A DNA stretch of 64,000 nucleotides from Terriglobia bacterium (GTDB lineage: Bacteria > Acidobacteriota > Vicinamibacteria > Vicinamibacterales > CAVVIG01), in the NCBI GenBank assembly GCA_020073005.1, contig JAIQFX010000001.1, positions 1-64,000 on the forward strand, read 5' to 3'. The translations under genes and the position numbers were made by a program. This document shows, in pieces, positions 48,690 to 61,392 of this stretch. Numbering within the stretch: the stretch's first letter is position 1; each line of letters begins with the position of its first letter. A model generated the notes under the pieces. That model made no database searches and was not told where the DNA came from. It worked only from the letters and a program-made list of their open reading frames with translations.

Positions 48690-48794
48690 GAAGTAAGAAG
48701 TAAGAAGGCAGAAGGTAGAAGGAAAAAGGCCGGTCCGCGATCGCTCGCGAGCCGGCCTCTGAACTTCTGCCTTCTTACTTCTTACTTCTTACTT
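48684..48794. terminator. heptamer-built long inverted repeat between convergent genes
   Basis: The left arm is AAGTAAG three times then AAGGCAG and AAG (48684-48714). The right arm (48764-48794) is its perfect 31-base inverse complement. Inside lies a second imperfect palindrome of 30 bases starting GGCCGG and ending CCGGCC (48728-48757). Both flanking stop codons are in the arms. The structure should end transcription in both directions. Confidence 0.85.
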
Positions 48795-49095
48795 ACTCAA
48801 CTGGCTCCGCCGTTTCGTCGGCGGCGATCCTCAGCGATCGGAGGAACCGCCGATCGTTGGCCGTCACTTCGAAATTCCGGCGGGGCTGCACGACGCGCGC
48901 GGGCGCCGCGACTTTCGTCATCGCGGTCGACTGCGAGCGGCTCACGAACCCGACGACGGCTTCGAGCGTGACTTTCATCTCGAACCCGGCCGCGCGGGCT
49001 TTCTCACGGCACGCTTCCACTTGAGGATTTTCCGCGACCGCGCCGGCAATCGCGTCGGCCAGCTCTCGTGCGAACCGGTTCACGACGTCGTCCAT
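48793..49095 (-). CDS. small protein of unknown function
   Basis: The 100-residue protein begins MDDVVNRFARELADAIAGAV and continues with an amphipathic helix ending CREKARAAGFEMKVTLEAVVGF. It has a basic C-terminal half (RNFEVTANDRRFLRSLRIAADE). I recognise no family. It is supported by its position, codon pattern and the shared terminator with gpmA. Confidence 0.6.
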   Translation of the reverse strand: MDDVVNRFARELADAIAGAVAENPQVEACREKARAAGFEMKVTLEAVVGFVSRSQSTAMTKVAAPARVVQPRRNFEVTANDRRFLRSLRIAADETAEPVE

Positions 49096-49240
49096 CTGTG
49101 CTGCCCTCCCTACGCCGCCGGGCCGGGTCCGGCGCGCTTCCCGATCAATCCTGACTACACCATGGCGGTGAACAGTGACCGGGGGCGTGAAGATTCATGT
49201 GTCGGAAAGACCTTGTAGGTGAATCGAGTGTAAGCGCGAG

Positions 49241-50854
<1,614 letters not shown>

Positions 50855-50881
50855 GTACGAGGAGCCGAGGGCAAAGGGCTG

Positions 50882-51889
50882 ATGGCTGACGAGCCGCTGC
50901 TGCGCGTCGAAAATCTGACGACCGTCTTCGACCTGCCGGGCGGCGCGGTCCCCGCCGTCGACGACATCAGCTTCGAGATCCGCGCGGGCGAGACGCTCGG
51001 GCTGGTCGGCGAGTCAGGCAGCGGCAAATCCGTGACCGCCCTGTCGATCATGCGGCTCGTGCAGCCGCCGGGCCGCGTCGCTGGCGGCCGCCTCCTGTTC
51101 AAGGGCCGCGATCTCTCGACGCTCGACGAACGGGACATGCGTCGCGTGCGCGGCGCCGACATCGCGCTGATCTTTCAGGAGCCGATGACCGCGCTGAATC
51201 CGGTGTTCAGGATCGGCGATCAGATTGCCGAGACGCTGCGGGTCCACGGCCGCGCATCGCGCGCGGAAGCCGCCGCGAAGGCCGTGGAGCTGCTCGACGC
51301 GGTCCGCATTCCCGACGCCGCGGCGCGCGTGCGCGACTATCCGCATCAGTTGTCCGGCGGCATGCGCCAGCGCGTGCTGATTGCCATGGCGCTCGCCTGC
51401 CAGCCCGCGCTGGTCATCGCCGACGAGCCGACCACCGCGCTCGACGTGACGATCCAGGCCGAGATTCTCGACCTGCTGCGCGACATGAAAGCGCGGTTCC
51501 GTCTGTCACTGCTGCTGATCACGCACGACCTCGGCGTCATCGCCGAAACGGCCGACCGCGTCGCGGTCATGTACGCGGGACGCATCGTCGAGACCGGGCC
51601 CGTCCGCGCGCTGTTTCAGAACCCAAGCCATCCGTACACGCGCGGATTGCTCGCGTCGATTCCCGGCGGGGCGCCGGGGCACCGACTGAAAGCGATTGAG
51701 GGATCCGTGCCGCGACTTGGCGCGCTGCCCTCCGGGTGCGCCTTCGGCCCGCGCTGTCCGGATCGCTTCGACCTGTGCGCGACGGCGCCGCCGCCCGACT
51801 ATCCAGTAGGCGCCGACCATACGGCGAAGTGTTATCTCTACGCTCCGCACTCCGCACTCCGCACTCCGCACTCAAATGCCTCTCGTTGA
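50882..51889 (+). CDS. Opp/Dpp-type ABC transporter ATPase (OppD-like)
   Basis: The 335-residue ATPase has Walker A GESGSGKS, signature [15 protein letters not shown], Walker [13 protein letters not shown] and the C-terminal oligopeptide-transporter domain with the cysteine segment [15 protein letters not shown]. It would power import of peptides or nickel-like substrates, but no permease or binding-protein gene is adjacent. The last 15 residues ([15 protein letters not shown]) are encoded by a heptamer repeat that replaces the usual ending. It overlaps the next gene. Confidence 0.88.
   Translation: MADEPLLRVENLTTVFDLPGGAVPAVDDISFEIRAGETLGLVGESGSGKSVTALSIMRLVQPPGRVAGGRLLFKGRDLSTLDERDMRRVRGADIALIFQEPMTALNPVFRIGDQIAETLRVHGRASRAEAAAKAVELLDAVRIPDAAARVRDYPHQLSGGMRQRVLIAMALACQPALVIADEPTTALDVTIQAEILDLLRDMKARFRLSLLLITHDLGVIAETADRVAVMYAGRIVETGPVRALFQNPSHPYTRGLLASIPGGAPGHRLKAIEGSVPRLGALPSGCAFGPRCPDRFDLCATAPPPDYPVGADHTAKCYLYAPHSALRTPHSNASR
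51844..51873. repeat. TCCGCAC heptamer array in the 3' end of the OppD-like gene
   Basis: TCCGCAC four times in direct tandem (51844-51871), just before the overlapping start of the OppF-like gene. It is translated as part of the OppD-like C-terminus. Confidence 0.85.
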
Positions 51890-52754
51890 CGTCTCGCATC
51901 TCGTGAAGCATTTCGTGCGCGACGCGGGCCTCTTCCGCGCGGGCACGCGCGTCGCCGCCGTCGACGATGTGAGCTTCAGCATCCACGAAGGCGAGACGTT
52001 CGGGCTCGTGGGCGAATCCGGCAGCGGCAAGACGACGACCGGGCGCTGCATGCTGCGGCTCATCGAGCCGACGTCAGGCGACGTGCGGTTTCGCGGCGAG
52101 AACGTGCTCGGGTTCTCGAAGAGCCGGCTGCGCGAAGCGCGGCGCGAGATGCAGATCGTTTTCCAGGATCCGTACTCGTCGCTCAATCCGCGGATGCGCG
52201 CGCGCGTCATCGTCGAGGAACCGCTGGTGATCCACAAGCTGGGCGACCGCGCGGCCCGGCGCGCGCGCGTCGCTGAGTTGTTCCAGCTGGTCGGGCTCGA
52301 CCGGTCGCATCTCGATCGGTTTCCGCATGAGTTCAGCGGCGGACAGCGGCAGCGCATCGGATTGGCGCGCGCGCTCGCGCTGAATCCGTCGTTTCTGATT
52401 CTCGACGAGCCGGTGTCGGCGCTGGACGTGTCGGTTCAGGCGCAGGTCGTGAACCTGCTGATGGATCTGCAGCAGCGGTTGAAGCTCACGTACCTGTTCA
52501 TCGCGCACGATCTGCGGCTCGTGGAACACATCTGCGGCCGCATCGCCGTGATGTATCTCGGGAAGATTGTCGAAATGGGGCCGGCTGCGGCGATCTTCGC
52601 CGCGCCGCAGCACCCGTACACGCGGGCGCTGCTGTCGGCGATTCCGGTGCCCGATCCGGACGCGCCACGCCATCGTTTGATGTTGGATCCCGCGTCAGTA
52701 AATCGTGAGGCCGCGCTGAGGGAAGTGGCCGCCGGACACTGGGCGGCGGTATGA
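51876..52754 (+). CDS. Opp/Dpp-type ABC transporter ATPase (OppF-like)
   Basis: The 292-residue partner ATPase has Walker [10 protein letters not shown], signature [15 protein letters not shown], Walker [13 protein letters not shown] and the end of the Opp C-terminal motif ([16 protein letters not shown]). With the overlapping OppD-like protein it should form the ATPase heterodimer of a peptide transporter. Its stop begins a 10-unit heptamer array. Confidence 0.9.
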   Translation: MPLVDVSHLVKHFVRDAGLFRAGTRVAAVDDVSFSIHEGETFGLVGESGSGKTTTGRCMLRLIEPTSGDVRFRGENVLGFSKSRLREARREMQIVFQDPYSSLNPRMRARVIVEEPLVIHKLGDRAARRARVAELFQLVGLDRSHLDRFPHEFSGGQRQRIGLARALALNPSFLILDEPVSALDVSVQAQVVNLLMDLQQRLKLTYLFIAHDLRLVEHICGRIAVMYLGKIVEMGPAAAIFAAPQHPYTRALLSAIPVPDPDAPRHRLMLDPASVNREAALREVAAGHWAAV

Positions 52755-52821
52755 AACTGAAAAGCGAAAAGTGAAAACTGAAAACTCCTGACTTCTTAGC
52801 TTTCAGTTCTCACTTTTCAGT
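52752..52821. repeat. 10-unit heptamer array between convergent ATPase genes
   Basis: TGAAACT, GAAAAGC, GAAAAGT, GAAAACT twice, CCTGACT, TCTTAGC, TTTCAGT, TCTCACT, TTTCAGT follow in one register over 70 bases. The right half is roughly the inverse complement of the left half. It joins the OppF stop to the LolD/MacB-type stop (52823-52825). Confidence 0.9.
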
Positions 52822-52822
52822 T

Positions 52823-53509
52823 TCAAGCAGCCCGACGCACGTCGTCTTCGACCTTGCCGTCCCTGATGTGAATTGTGCGGTGGGCGAAGGCAGCGACGTC
52901 GGCTTCGTGCGTCACGAGGACGATCGTGTTGCCGGCGGCGTGCAGGCGCTCGAAGAGCGCCATGATTTCGGCGCCTGTCTTCGAATCGAGATTTCCGGTC
53001 GGCTCGTCCGCCAGAAGAATCGAGGGGTTGTTGACGAGGGCGCGGGCCACCGCGACGCGCTGGCGCTGTCCGCCTGACAGCTCGTTCGGCCGGTGCATCA
53101 TGCGCTCGCCGAGTTCCACCTTCTGAAGCGCCGCCTTCGCGCGCTCCTGACGATCCTTCGTGGGCACGCCGGCGTAGACCAGCGGCAGCTCGACGTTGTG
53201 CAGGGCCGTCGCGCGCGGCAGCAGATTGAAGGTCTGAAAGACGAATCCGATTTCCTCGTTGCGGATGCGCGCCAGCTCGTTGTCGTTCATCTGACTCACC
53301 TGCTTGCCGTTCAGCAGGTACGAACCCTTCGAGGGCGTGTCCAGGCATCCAATCAGGTTCATCAGGGTGGATTTGCCGGAGCCGGACGGGCCCATGATGG
53401 CGACGTATTCGCCGCGCTCGATCTGCAGCGACACGCCGCGCAGGGCATGGATTTCTTCCGTGCCCATCACGTAGGTTTTCCAGAGATCGACGGTTTCTAT
53501 GAGTGCCAT
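52823..53509 (-). CDS. LolD/MacB-type ABC transporter ATPase
   Basis: The 228-residue ATPase has Walker [11 protein letters not shown]-loop [21 protein letters not shown], signature [15 protein letters not shown], Walker [14 protein letters not shown] and H-loop [10 protein letters not shown]. This sequence pattern is that of the lipoprotein/macrolide export family. No FtsX-like permease is adjacent, so its partner must lie elsewhere. Confidence 0.92.
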   Translation of the reverse strand: MALIETVDLWKTYVMGTEEIHALRGVSLQIERGEYVAIMGPSGSGKSTLMNLIGCLDTPSKGSYLLNGKQVSQMNDNELARIRNEEIGFVFQTFNLLPRATALHNVELPLVYAGVPTKDRQERAKAALQKVELGERMMHRPNELSGGQRQRVAVARALVNNPSILLADEPTGNLDSKTGAEIMALFERLHAAGNTIVLVTHEADVAAFAHRTIHIRDGKVEDDVRRAA

Positions 53510-53558
53510 AAGCTTTTAGACTCTGACGAGTGTATAGCAGCCGGCGTTCCGGATTCGG

Positions 53559-54389
53559 TCAGGTGCCGCTCTTGAGCCGGGCGATCAGCGTTTTCGCGAA
53601 GTCGGGCGCGTCGAGCGGCATGTGCGCGTCCCACACGCGCGCGTCGACGGGAATCACCGTCACCTTCAGGTTTCGCTGCTTGCGGCGCTGCTCGGCGATC
53701 GCTTTGGCCAGCTCGCCCGCCGCGGCGAGCGACGTGCCCATGAGGAAGACGCAGATGTCTTCATTCGCCGGCGCGCCCCACTGTCCCGCCCCCTTCCACG
53801 CGTCGGCCACGGCGTCCGCGTCGACGACGGAAACAAACCGGCCCAGCAGACGCGGATGCTTGCTGCGCGAGAACATCTTGCTCTTGGGGACGAGCGCGAT
53901 GTCGAAGCCGCGCAGCGGCGCCGACGTGAAGTCGCCGCCCACCGCCTCGAGCGCCTGACTGAACCGGTTCATCGTCGCCTTGCGCACGAACTCGTCGCGC
54001 GAGGCGCGTTCCTGCTTGTACTGCCCGCCTTTCGGCTGCGGAGGCGCCTCCGGCGGCGGCGGTGGCGGCGGGGCGGTGGCGCTCGGCGCAGCGGGCCGGG
54101 GTGCGCCCGACGCCGGCGCCGCGGCTGCCGCTGGCGGAGGCGGAGGCGCGCCAGCTTCCACCGCGCGCGCGCGATCGTATTCGGCGCGCCGGCCCTCGTC
54201 GGAGAGCACGCGGTACGCTTCGGTCAGCTCGGCGGCCCGGTCGGCCGCCATGTCCTGGAATTCCTTGCCGAGATGCTGAACCTTGTCGGGATGGTAGCGC
54301 GCGATCTGCACGCGGAATGCCCGCTTCACCTCGTCGGCGGGCGCCGTGGGAGGAATCTCGAGGAGCTGGTAGTAGTCCTTCAGCGCCAC
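53559..54389 (-). CDS. J-domain protein with unknown C-terminal domain
   Basis: The 276-residue protein starts at GTG 54389. The N-terminal J domain (about 1-72: DYYQLLEIPPTAPADEVKRA, HPDKVQHLG, LTEAYRVLSDEGRRAEYD) has the HPD motif needed to stimulate DnaK. A Pro/Ala-rich linker (80-120) is followed by a 150-residue domain beginning YKQERASRDEFVRKATMNRF that I do not recognise. It follows the PilB gene without a gap, so a role in pilus or secretion assembly is possible. Confidence 0.85.
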   Translation of the reverse strand: MALKDYYQLLEIPPTAPADEVKRAFRVQIARYHPDKVQHLGKEFQDMAADRAAELTEAYRVLSDEGRRAEYDRARAVEAGAPPPPPAAAAAPASGAPRPAAPSATAPPPPPPPEAPPQPKGGQYKQERASRDEFVRKATMNRFSQALEAVGGDFTSAPLRGFDIALVPKSKMFSRSKHPRLLGRFVSVVDADAVADAWKGAGQWGAPANEDICVFLMGTSLAAAGELAKAIAEQRRKQRNLKVTVIPVDARVWDAHMPLDAPDFAKTLIARLKSGT

Positions 54390-56405
54390 CTACTTCTTGA
54401 ACTCCGCGACGTTGGCGGCCGGCAGCTCGCGCCGGCCTTCGTGCACTTCGCGATCGCGAAGCCGCTTGGGAAGACGCCGCGGTTCCGAGGCGCTGCGCGC
54501 GCAATACGGACAGAAATTCCAGCCGGGCTGCATCGACCGTCCGCAGTGCGGGCACCCGCCGCTCAACCGCTTGCCGCATTGCGGGCACGCGAGAAAATCG
54601 ACGCCGACGGCCGCGCCGCATCCGGAGCACAGCGTGCGCATCTCGCGGACTTCGGTGACGACGCGCAGCAGCTCTTCCGGCGTCGTGACGCCGGCCTTGA
54701 CCTTGGCGAGGCCGTCTTCGCCGAGACTGATCATCCCGCTCGCGACGGCGACGTCGCGCAGTTGATCCTCGGTCGCTTTCGCCGCAATCAGCCGGCGCAG
54801 TTTGTCGGTGACGCGCATCACCTCGTAGATCCCGACGCGTCCCCGGTACCCGGTGTGATTGCATTGATCGCAGCCGACCGACTTGTAGAAGACGATCGAC
54901 GCGGCGTCGGCTTCGGCGATGTTCAACGCGCGCAGCGTGTCGGGCGGCGGCGTGTACTGCCGCCGGCAGTGGACGCAGAGCCGGCGCACGAGGCGCTGCG
55001 CGATGACGCCGACCAGCGCCGACGCGATGACGAACGGCTCGGCGCCGATGTCGCTCAAGCGCGTCACGACCGACGGCGCGTTGTCCGTGTGCAGCGTCGA
55101 CAGCACGAGGTGGCCCGTCTGCGCGGCCTGCAGCGCGATCTTCGCCGTTTCCGCGTCGCGGATTTCGCCGAGCAGAATGACGTCGGGATCCTGCCGCAGA
55201 ATCGACCGCAGCGCGCTCGCGAACGTGAGCTTGATCTTCTCGTTGATCTGCGTCTGATTCACGCCCGGGATCTGGTACTCGACCGGATCCTCGATCGTGA
55301 TGATGTTGGTCTTCTCCGACTGCACCGCCTTCAGCGCCGAGCTCAGCGTCGTCGTCTTGCCGCTGCCCGTCGGGCCGACGACGAGAATCATCCCGTGCTG
55401 GTGCCGGAGGAACCCGCGCACTTCCTCGAGCGACGCCGCCGACATCCCGATCTCCTCGAGGGCCGGCACGCCTTTGCGGTGATCGAGCAACCGCATCACG
55501 ACTTTCTCGCCGAACAGCGTGCGCAGCGTCGATACGCGGAAGTCGATTTCGGTGCCGTCGTCGGCCGTCGAGCGGAGCCGTCCGTCCTGCGGCAGCCGCT
55601 TCTCGGCGATGTCCATCCCCGCCATGATTTTCAGCCGCGCGATCAGCCCCTCGTGAACCCACTTCGGCAGGTCCATCACTTCCTTCAGCAGGCCGTCGAG
55701 GCGGTGGCGGATGAGCACGCCTTTTTCCATCGGCTCGACGTGGACGTCGCTGGCTTTGCTCTTGATCGCGCTCTTCACGACGAGATCGACGAGGTCGATG
55801 ATCGGCGCCGCTTCGCTCCGCTCCTTCAACCCCGCGACCGGTTCGAAGACCTCTTCCTCGTGGCGCCGGGCGAGCGCCGTCTCGCTGATGGGCTCGGAGC
55901 CTCCGCGCGTCCGGCCCGGCGGCGGCGCGGTGACCGCCAGTTCGCCGCCCGCCTGTGAACTGCCGCGGACGATGAGCGCCTTGTCGGGATAGCCGGTCTG
56001 AATCGCATCCACGATGTCGCCGCGCGTGGCGACCACCTGTTTGATGCGGTAGCCGGTCTGGAACTCGAGGTCCTGGACCAGACTGAACAGCAGCGGATCC
56101 GACATCGCCACGGTCAGCAGGTTCTTCTCGAGCCCGATGGCCACGCACACGCGCTTGAGCGCGACTTCCTTGGGAATCAGGATGACGGCGGACGAGTCCG
56201 GCGGATTCTCGGCGAGATTGACGTAGGGGAACCCGAGCTGAAACGCGAGGGCCTTGGCGATCTGCTTCTCGGTCGCCAGGTTCATGCGTACGAGCACGAC
56301 CCCAAGGCGCTCCCCGGTGCGCTTGTGCTCCGTGAGTGCGTTCTGGAGATCGTCCTCAGTGATAAGGCCTGCTTGAATCAGGCACTCACCGATTTTCTTA
56401 CGCAC
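54390..56405 (-). CDS. PilB/GspE-type assembly ATPase with C-terminal zinc ribbons
   Basis: This 671-residue ATPase drives type IV pilus or type II secretion assembly. N-terminal GSPII_E domain (about 1-140). The core has Walker A GPTGSGKTTT (344-353), Asp box VEYQIPGVNQTQIN, Walker B DPDVILLGEIRDAETA and His box. The zinc finger CVHC...CDQC is typical of the family. Unusually, two further zinc-ribbon halves follow near residues 590-645 (LCSGCGAAVGVDFLACPQCG, GGCPHCGRSMQPGWNFCPYC), and the chain is about 100 residues longer than usual. It starts at GTG. Confidence 0.9.
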   Translation of the reverse strand: MRKKIGECLIQAGLITEDDLQNALTEHKRTGERLGVVLVRMNLATEKQIAKALAFQLGFPYVNLAENPPDSSAVILIPKEVALKRVCVAIGLEKNLLTVAMSDPLLFSLVQDLEFQTGYRIKQVVATRGDIVDAIQTGYPDKALIVRGSSQAGGELAVTAPPPGRTRGGSEPISETALARRHEEEVFEPVAGLKERSEAAPIIDLVDLVVKSAIKSKASDVHVEPMEKGVLIRHRLDGLLKEVMDLPKWVHEGLIARLKIMAGMDIAEKRLPQDGRLRSTADDGTEIDFRVSTLRTLFGEKVVMRLLDHRKGVPALEEIGMSAASLEEVRGFLRHQHGMILVVGPTGSGKTTTLSSALKAVQSEKTNIITIEDPVEYQIPGVNQTQINEKIKLTFASALRSILRQDPDVILLGEIRDAETAKIALQAAQTGHLVLSTLHTDNAPSVVTRLSDIGAEPFVIASALVGVIAQRLVRRLCVHCRRQYTPPPDTLRALNIAEADAASIVFYKSVGCDQCNHTGYRGRVGIYEVMRVTDKLRRLIAAKATEDQLRDVAVASGMISLGEDGLAKVKAGVTTPEELLRVVTEVREMRTLCSGCGAAVGVDFLACPQCGKRLSGGCPHCGRSMQPGWNFCPYCARSASEPRRLPKRLRDREVHEGRRELPAANVAEFKK

Positions 56406-56564
56406 CGCGGGTCCTCAGAGCTGAATCAGCAGGGAATACAGAACGGTCGATTGTACGAACCGGTTCCCGGTCGATCAACATCAAAGCGGTGTGCAGTTTC
56501 GAAAACGTCAGCGGACACACCATATTACGTAGTCGCTTCCTCCCAACACACCATAACATGTGCG

Positions 56565-58154
56565 TTAGCGGACACTTGCGCCCAAGGTCAAACGCCTCAA
56601 ACGGCCGTTTCCGTCCCGCAGCAGGACGGACGCCGGCTCGATTTCCACGACCCTCGCGCCACGCACGTCGTCGCCAACGCCCACGATGTGACCGTCGACG
56701 ATCGCCAGCCGGCGCTCCGCCGAATACAGAATCGTGCCCAGATCGGCGTCGAACCGCTCAGTCGTCTCCCGTGCGTCGCGTGGAGGAAGCGGAGGCGGCG
56801 ACGCGACGCGGGGCGCGAACGCCGCGGCGGGGGCGGTCCGTGGCGGCTGCGAAGCGCTCGTCAGCAACGTCGGGCGCGGGAGCGGTACCGCGGGTTCGGA
56901 GCGCACGATGGGCGGCGATGACGGCGGCAATTCACGTACGCGCGCCGGCGGTTCCAGCGGCGGCGGCGGGTCCGGCGCGCGCCGCGCGACCGGCGGGACG
57001 ACCGGGGATGACCGCACCGGCGTCGCCTGCGGCGCGGGAAGGACCGGCCGCTGTGCCGGCGTCGCTGTCGCGGTCCGGCCAGCGAACGTGGCGGTGCGCG
57101 CGATCGGCGCCGATGCGGTCGACTGCCACCACGTGCTCGCGGCGACACGCCAGCCGATTCCCCATCCGGCGGCCATGCCCGCGACGACCGCGGCGCGCGA
57201 GAGGGCGACCCGCGACCTGCGCCGATGTTGCGCGCGCATCAGGTTGAGCGGGGCCGGCCAGTCCGACGCCGCGGCCCACGCCAGCCGAAGTTCGGCGACG
57301 CGATCCTGGAAATCGACGCCGCCCTCGGGCGGCCGCGTGGCGTCGATGCCAAGGAGAGAGTCCAGCGGCTCGACCTCGAGATCGAGCCGCTCCATGAGCG
57401 GGACCGTCATGCTGCGCAGTTCGGACAGGCCGCTCGCGATGCAGACCTGCCGCACCGACGCGGTCGATCCGCCGGCGTCGTGGAAGAACTCCGCCAGCTC
57501 GTCCGCGAGCCGCGACGCGATGTCCTCGCGGCGCCGCGGCTGCCGACCGCCGAGTCCGTCGACATAGCCCCACTGCAGCGCGCGAGTCACCATCAACGCG
57601 CCGTCCTTGATCAGCGCGATGGACGTGACGGTTTCATCGAGCGCCACGAACGCCTCGATGCTCCCCGGCTCCGATCGGCCACGCCGCGAGCGCATCAGCG
57701 CGCTCAGCGCGATCGCCGGCGTCATCACGGTGCGCGCGCGGATCCTCGCGTCGACGAGCGGCTGCATCGCGGACCGGACGGCCGACGCGGACGCGAGCGC
57801 CACGACAACCGGCCGCCGCTTCGCATCGCGCGGGGGTCCGGCCGGCGCGATGTCGACCAGCATGCCGCGCGTCGGCACGCCCGCCGCCGTGAGCGCGGCC
57901 ATGGCTTCGGCGCGCATCGCCTCGTACGATCCGGGCCGCACGATCACCTGCCGATGCTCGCTCGCGGCGCCCCAAACCACGACCGCCGCGCGGTAGCTGC
58001 GGAACGACCGCAACGCGGCCGTCGTCTGCGGTCCCGACGGCGCCAGGACGGCAAACGATCGCACGCGTGTGTCGCGGCGCCAGGCGGGGCCCGACTCCAC
58101 CTCGACAACGCGGCACGCGGCCGGCGACAACTCGATTCCGATTCGTCTGAACAT
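56565..58154 (-). CDS. PilM-like protein with Pro-rich linker and C-terminal PulC-like domain
   Basis: From ATG 58154 the protein has 529 residues (a TTG at 58172 is an alternative, preceded by GGGAG). The N-terminal region (about 1-300) looks like a divergent actin-fold PilM/EpsL-type protein (FRRIGIELSPAACRVVEVE, AFVALDETVTSIALIKDG, ICIASGLSELRSMTV). A single membrane helix (about 315-330), a long Pro-rich linker and a small domain RLAIVDGHIVGVGDDVRGAR follow. The last domain resembles GspB/PulC-type modules. It is on the same strand as pilB and fits a type IV pilus or type II secretion inner-membrane platform. Confidence 0.72.
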   Translation of the reverse strand: MFRRIGIELSPAACRVVEVESGPAWRRDTRVRSFAVLAPSGPQTTAALRSFRSYRAAVVVWGAASEHRQVIVRPGSYEAMRAEAMAALTAAGVPTRGMLVDIAPAGPPRDAKRRPVVVALASASAVRSAMQPLVDARIRARTVMTPAIALSALMRSRRGRSEPGSIEAFVALDETVTSIALIKDGALMVTRALQWGYVDGLGGRQPRRREDIASRLADELAEFFHDAGGSTASVRQVCIASGLSELRSMTVPLMERLDLEVEPLDSLLGIDATRPPEGGVDFQDRVAELRLAWAAASDWPAPLNLMRAQHRRRSRVALSRAAVVAGMAAGWGIGWRVAASTWWQSTASAPIARTATFAGRTATATPAQRPVLPAPQATPVRSSPVVPPVARRAPDPPPPLEPPARVRELPPSSPPIVRSEPAVPLPRPTLLTSASQPPRTAPAAAFAPRVASPPPLPPRDARETTERFDADLGTILYSAERRLAIVDGHIVGVGDDVRGARVVEIEPASVLLRDGNGRLRRLTLGASVR

Positions 58155-58341
58155 GACCGACTGGGGGGACAAGGGCTCCCGTCTTTATGTCGGTTCGAGC
58201 GCCCGGACTCGGTAGTCGCGACTGTTCTCCATCGCGCACGATTGCGCGTCGCTGCACAGGCGGTTCTGCACGCGGCCGGGGTCGAGGTCATGGCGGGCCG
58301 GGCGCCGCGCGACTTGCGTCCATGCAGCGATTGGGGCGAAC

Positions 58342-59369
58342 ATGCTGCATCCGGACATGAGCAGCAACGACACGGTGTTTGCCGGAGAGACGGGCCCGAG
58401 TATCCAGGCGGATTTGCGCCTCCAGATCTCGACCGTTCTCACCGAGCGCGCCGACGTCATCACCGCCGACACGGTCTCGATCTTCCCGTTCAGCGGCACC
58501 GACTCGCTCGACCCGGACTACTGCCGCCATGTCGGACAGCTCCTGGTCCAGCTGCTCGCGATCGCGGTCCGTGACGCCCGGCTGGATCCGCGCAGCGGCT
58601 TCGTCACCGATCTGCATCGCGTCATCCTCGAGCGCGTGCTCCCGATGGAACGGCTCTTCACGCTGGCCTACCTCGGCGAACGCACGGCGCTCGACGAGCT
58701 GGCGCTCGACGAAACCATCGGCGCCACCAGCGAGCCGTGGCCGCTCGTCGCGCAGCTCGTGCGCCGCGGCTCGTTCGATCTGCTTGGCGCGTACGCCGAG
58801 CGCGCGCAGATGGAGCCGGCCGAGGCCGCGGTCATCGACCGCCTGACCACGCTGCACACGCGCGTGATGCTCGACGCCGTGATGGCCAAGGAATTCGAGC
58901 GCGCCGGACGGTTCGGGACGCCGATTTCCCTGATCCTCTTCGACATCGATCGCCTGTCCGCGCTGAATCAGGAGCACGGGTACGGCGTGGGCGACCGCGT
59001 GCTCGAGCGTCTCGGGATTCTGATGCGGCAGTACTTCCGCAACCACGACTGGGTGGCGCGCCACTCGGAAGATTCGATTGCGGTGCTGCTGACGCGGACG
59101 GAGGCGGCCAACGCCAACGCGCTCGCCGAGCGCGTGCGCGCGACCGTCGAGGAACGGATGGGCTTCACCGACCACCGGACCGATCAGCCGGTGATCGTCA
59201 CGGTCAGCGCGGCCGTGGTGAACGTCCAGGTCGCCGTCGGCGACGTGATCGATCCCGATCGCGTGCTGGCCGAGGCCGAAGCGGCGGTCGAGCGCGCGAA
59301 GAAGAATGGCCGCAACCGCGTCGAGCACGTCGACAACTTCCTGGCGGGCCGTGAAGGTCCCGCGGACGC

Positions 59370-59373
<4 letters not shown>
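58342..59373 (+). CDS. GGDEF-fold protein with degenerate active site and intact I-site
   Basis: The 343-residue protein has an N-terminal helical region (1-170) without membrane segments and a GGDEF-type domain (about 178-335): [24 protein letters not shown] and [11 protein letters not shown]. The catalytic GGDEF motif is replaced by SEDSI (242-246), so diguanylate cyclase activity is unlikely. The inhibitory RxxD motif (RNHD, 233-236) is kept, so it may bind c-di-GMP as a receptor. It is convergent with acs and both stops share a CTAG. Confidence 0.85.
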
Positions 59374-61334
<1,961 letters not shown>

Positions 61335-61350
61335 GCGGCCGATTGTACAG

Positions 61351-61392
61351 GGGGACGGGAGTCGGAGGCAGCGTCAGCCGACTCCCGTCCCC
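61351..61392. repeat. family-1 palindrome at the TPR-gene 3' end, upstream of acs
   Basis: 15-bp arm GGGGACGGGAGTCGG (61351-61365), 12-base loop, inverted arm (61378-61392). The TPR gene stop (61374-61376, minus strand) lies in the loop, so its last residues (RGTGVG) are repeat-encoded; acs starts 17 bases away. Confidence 0.92.
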
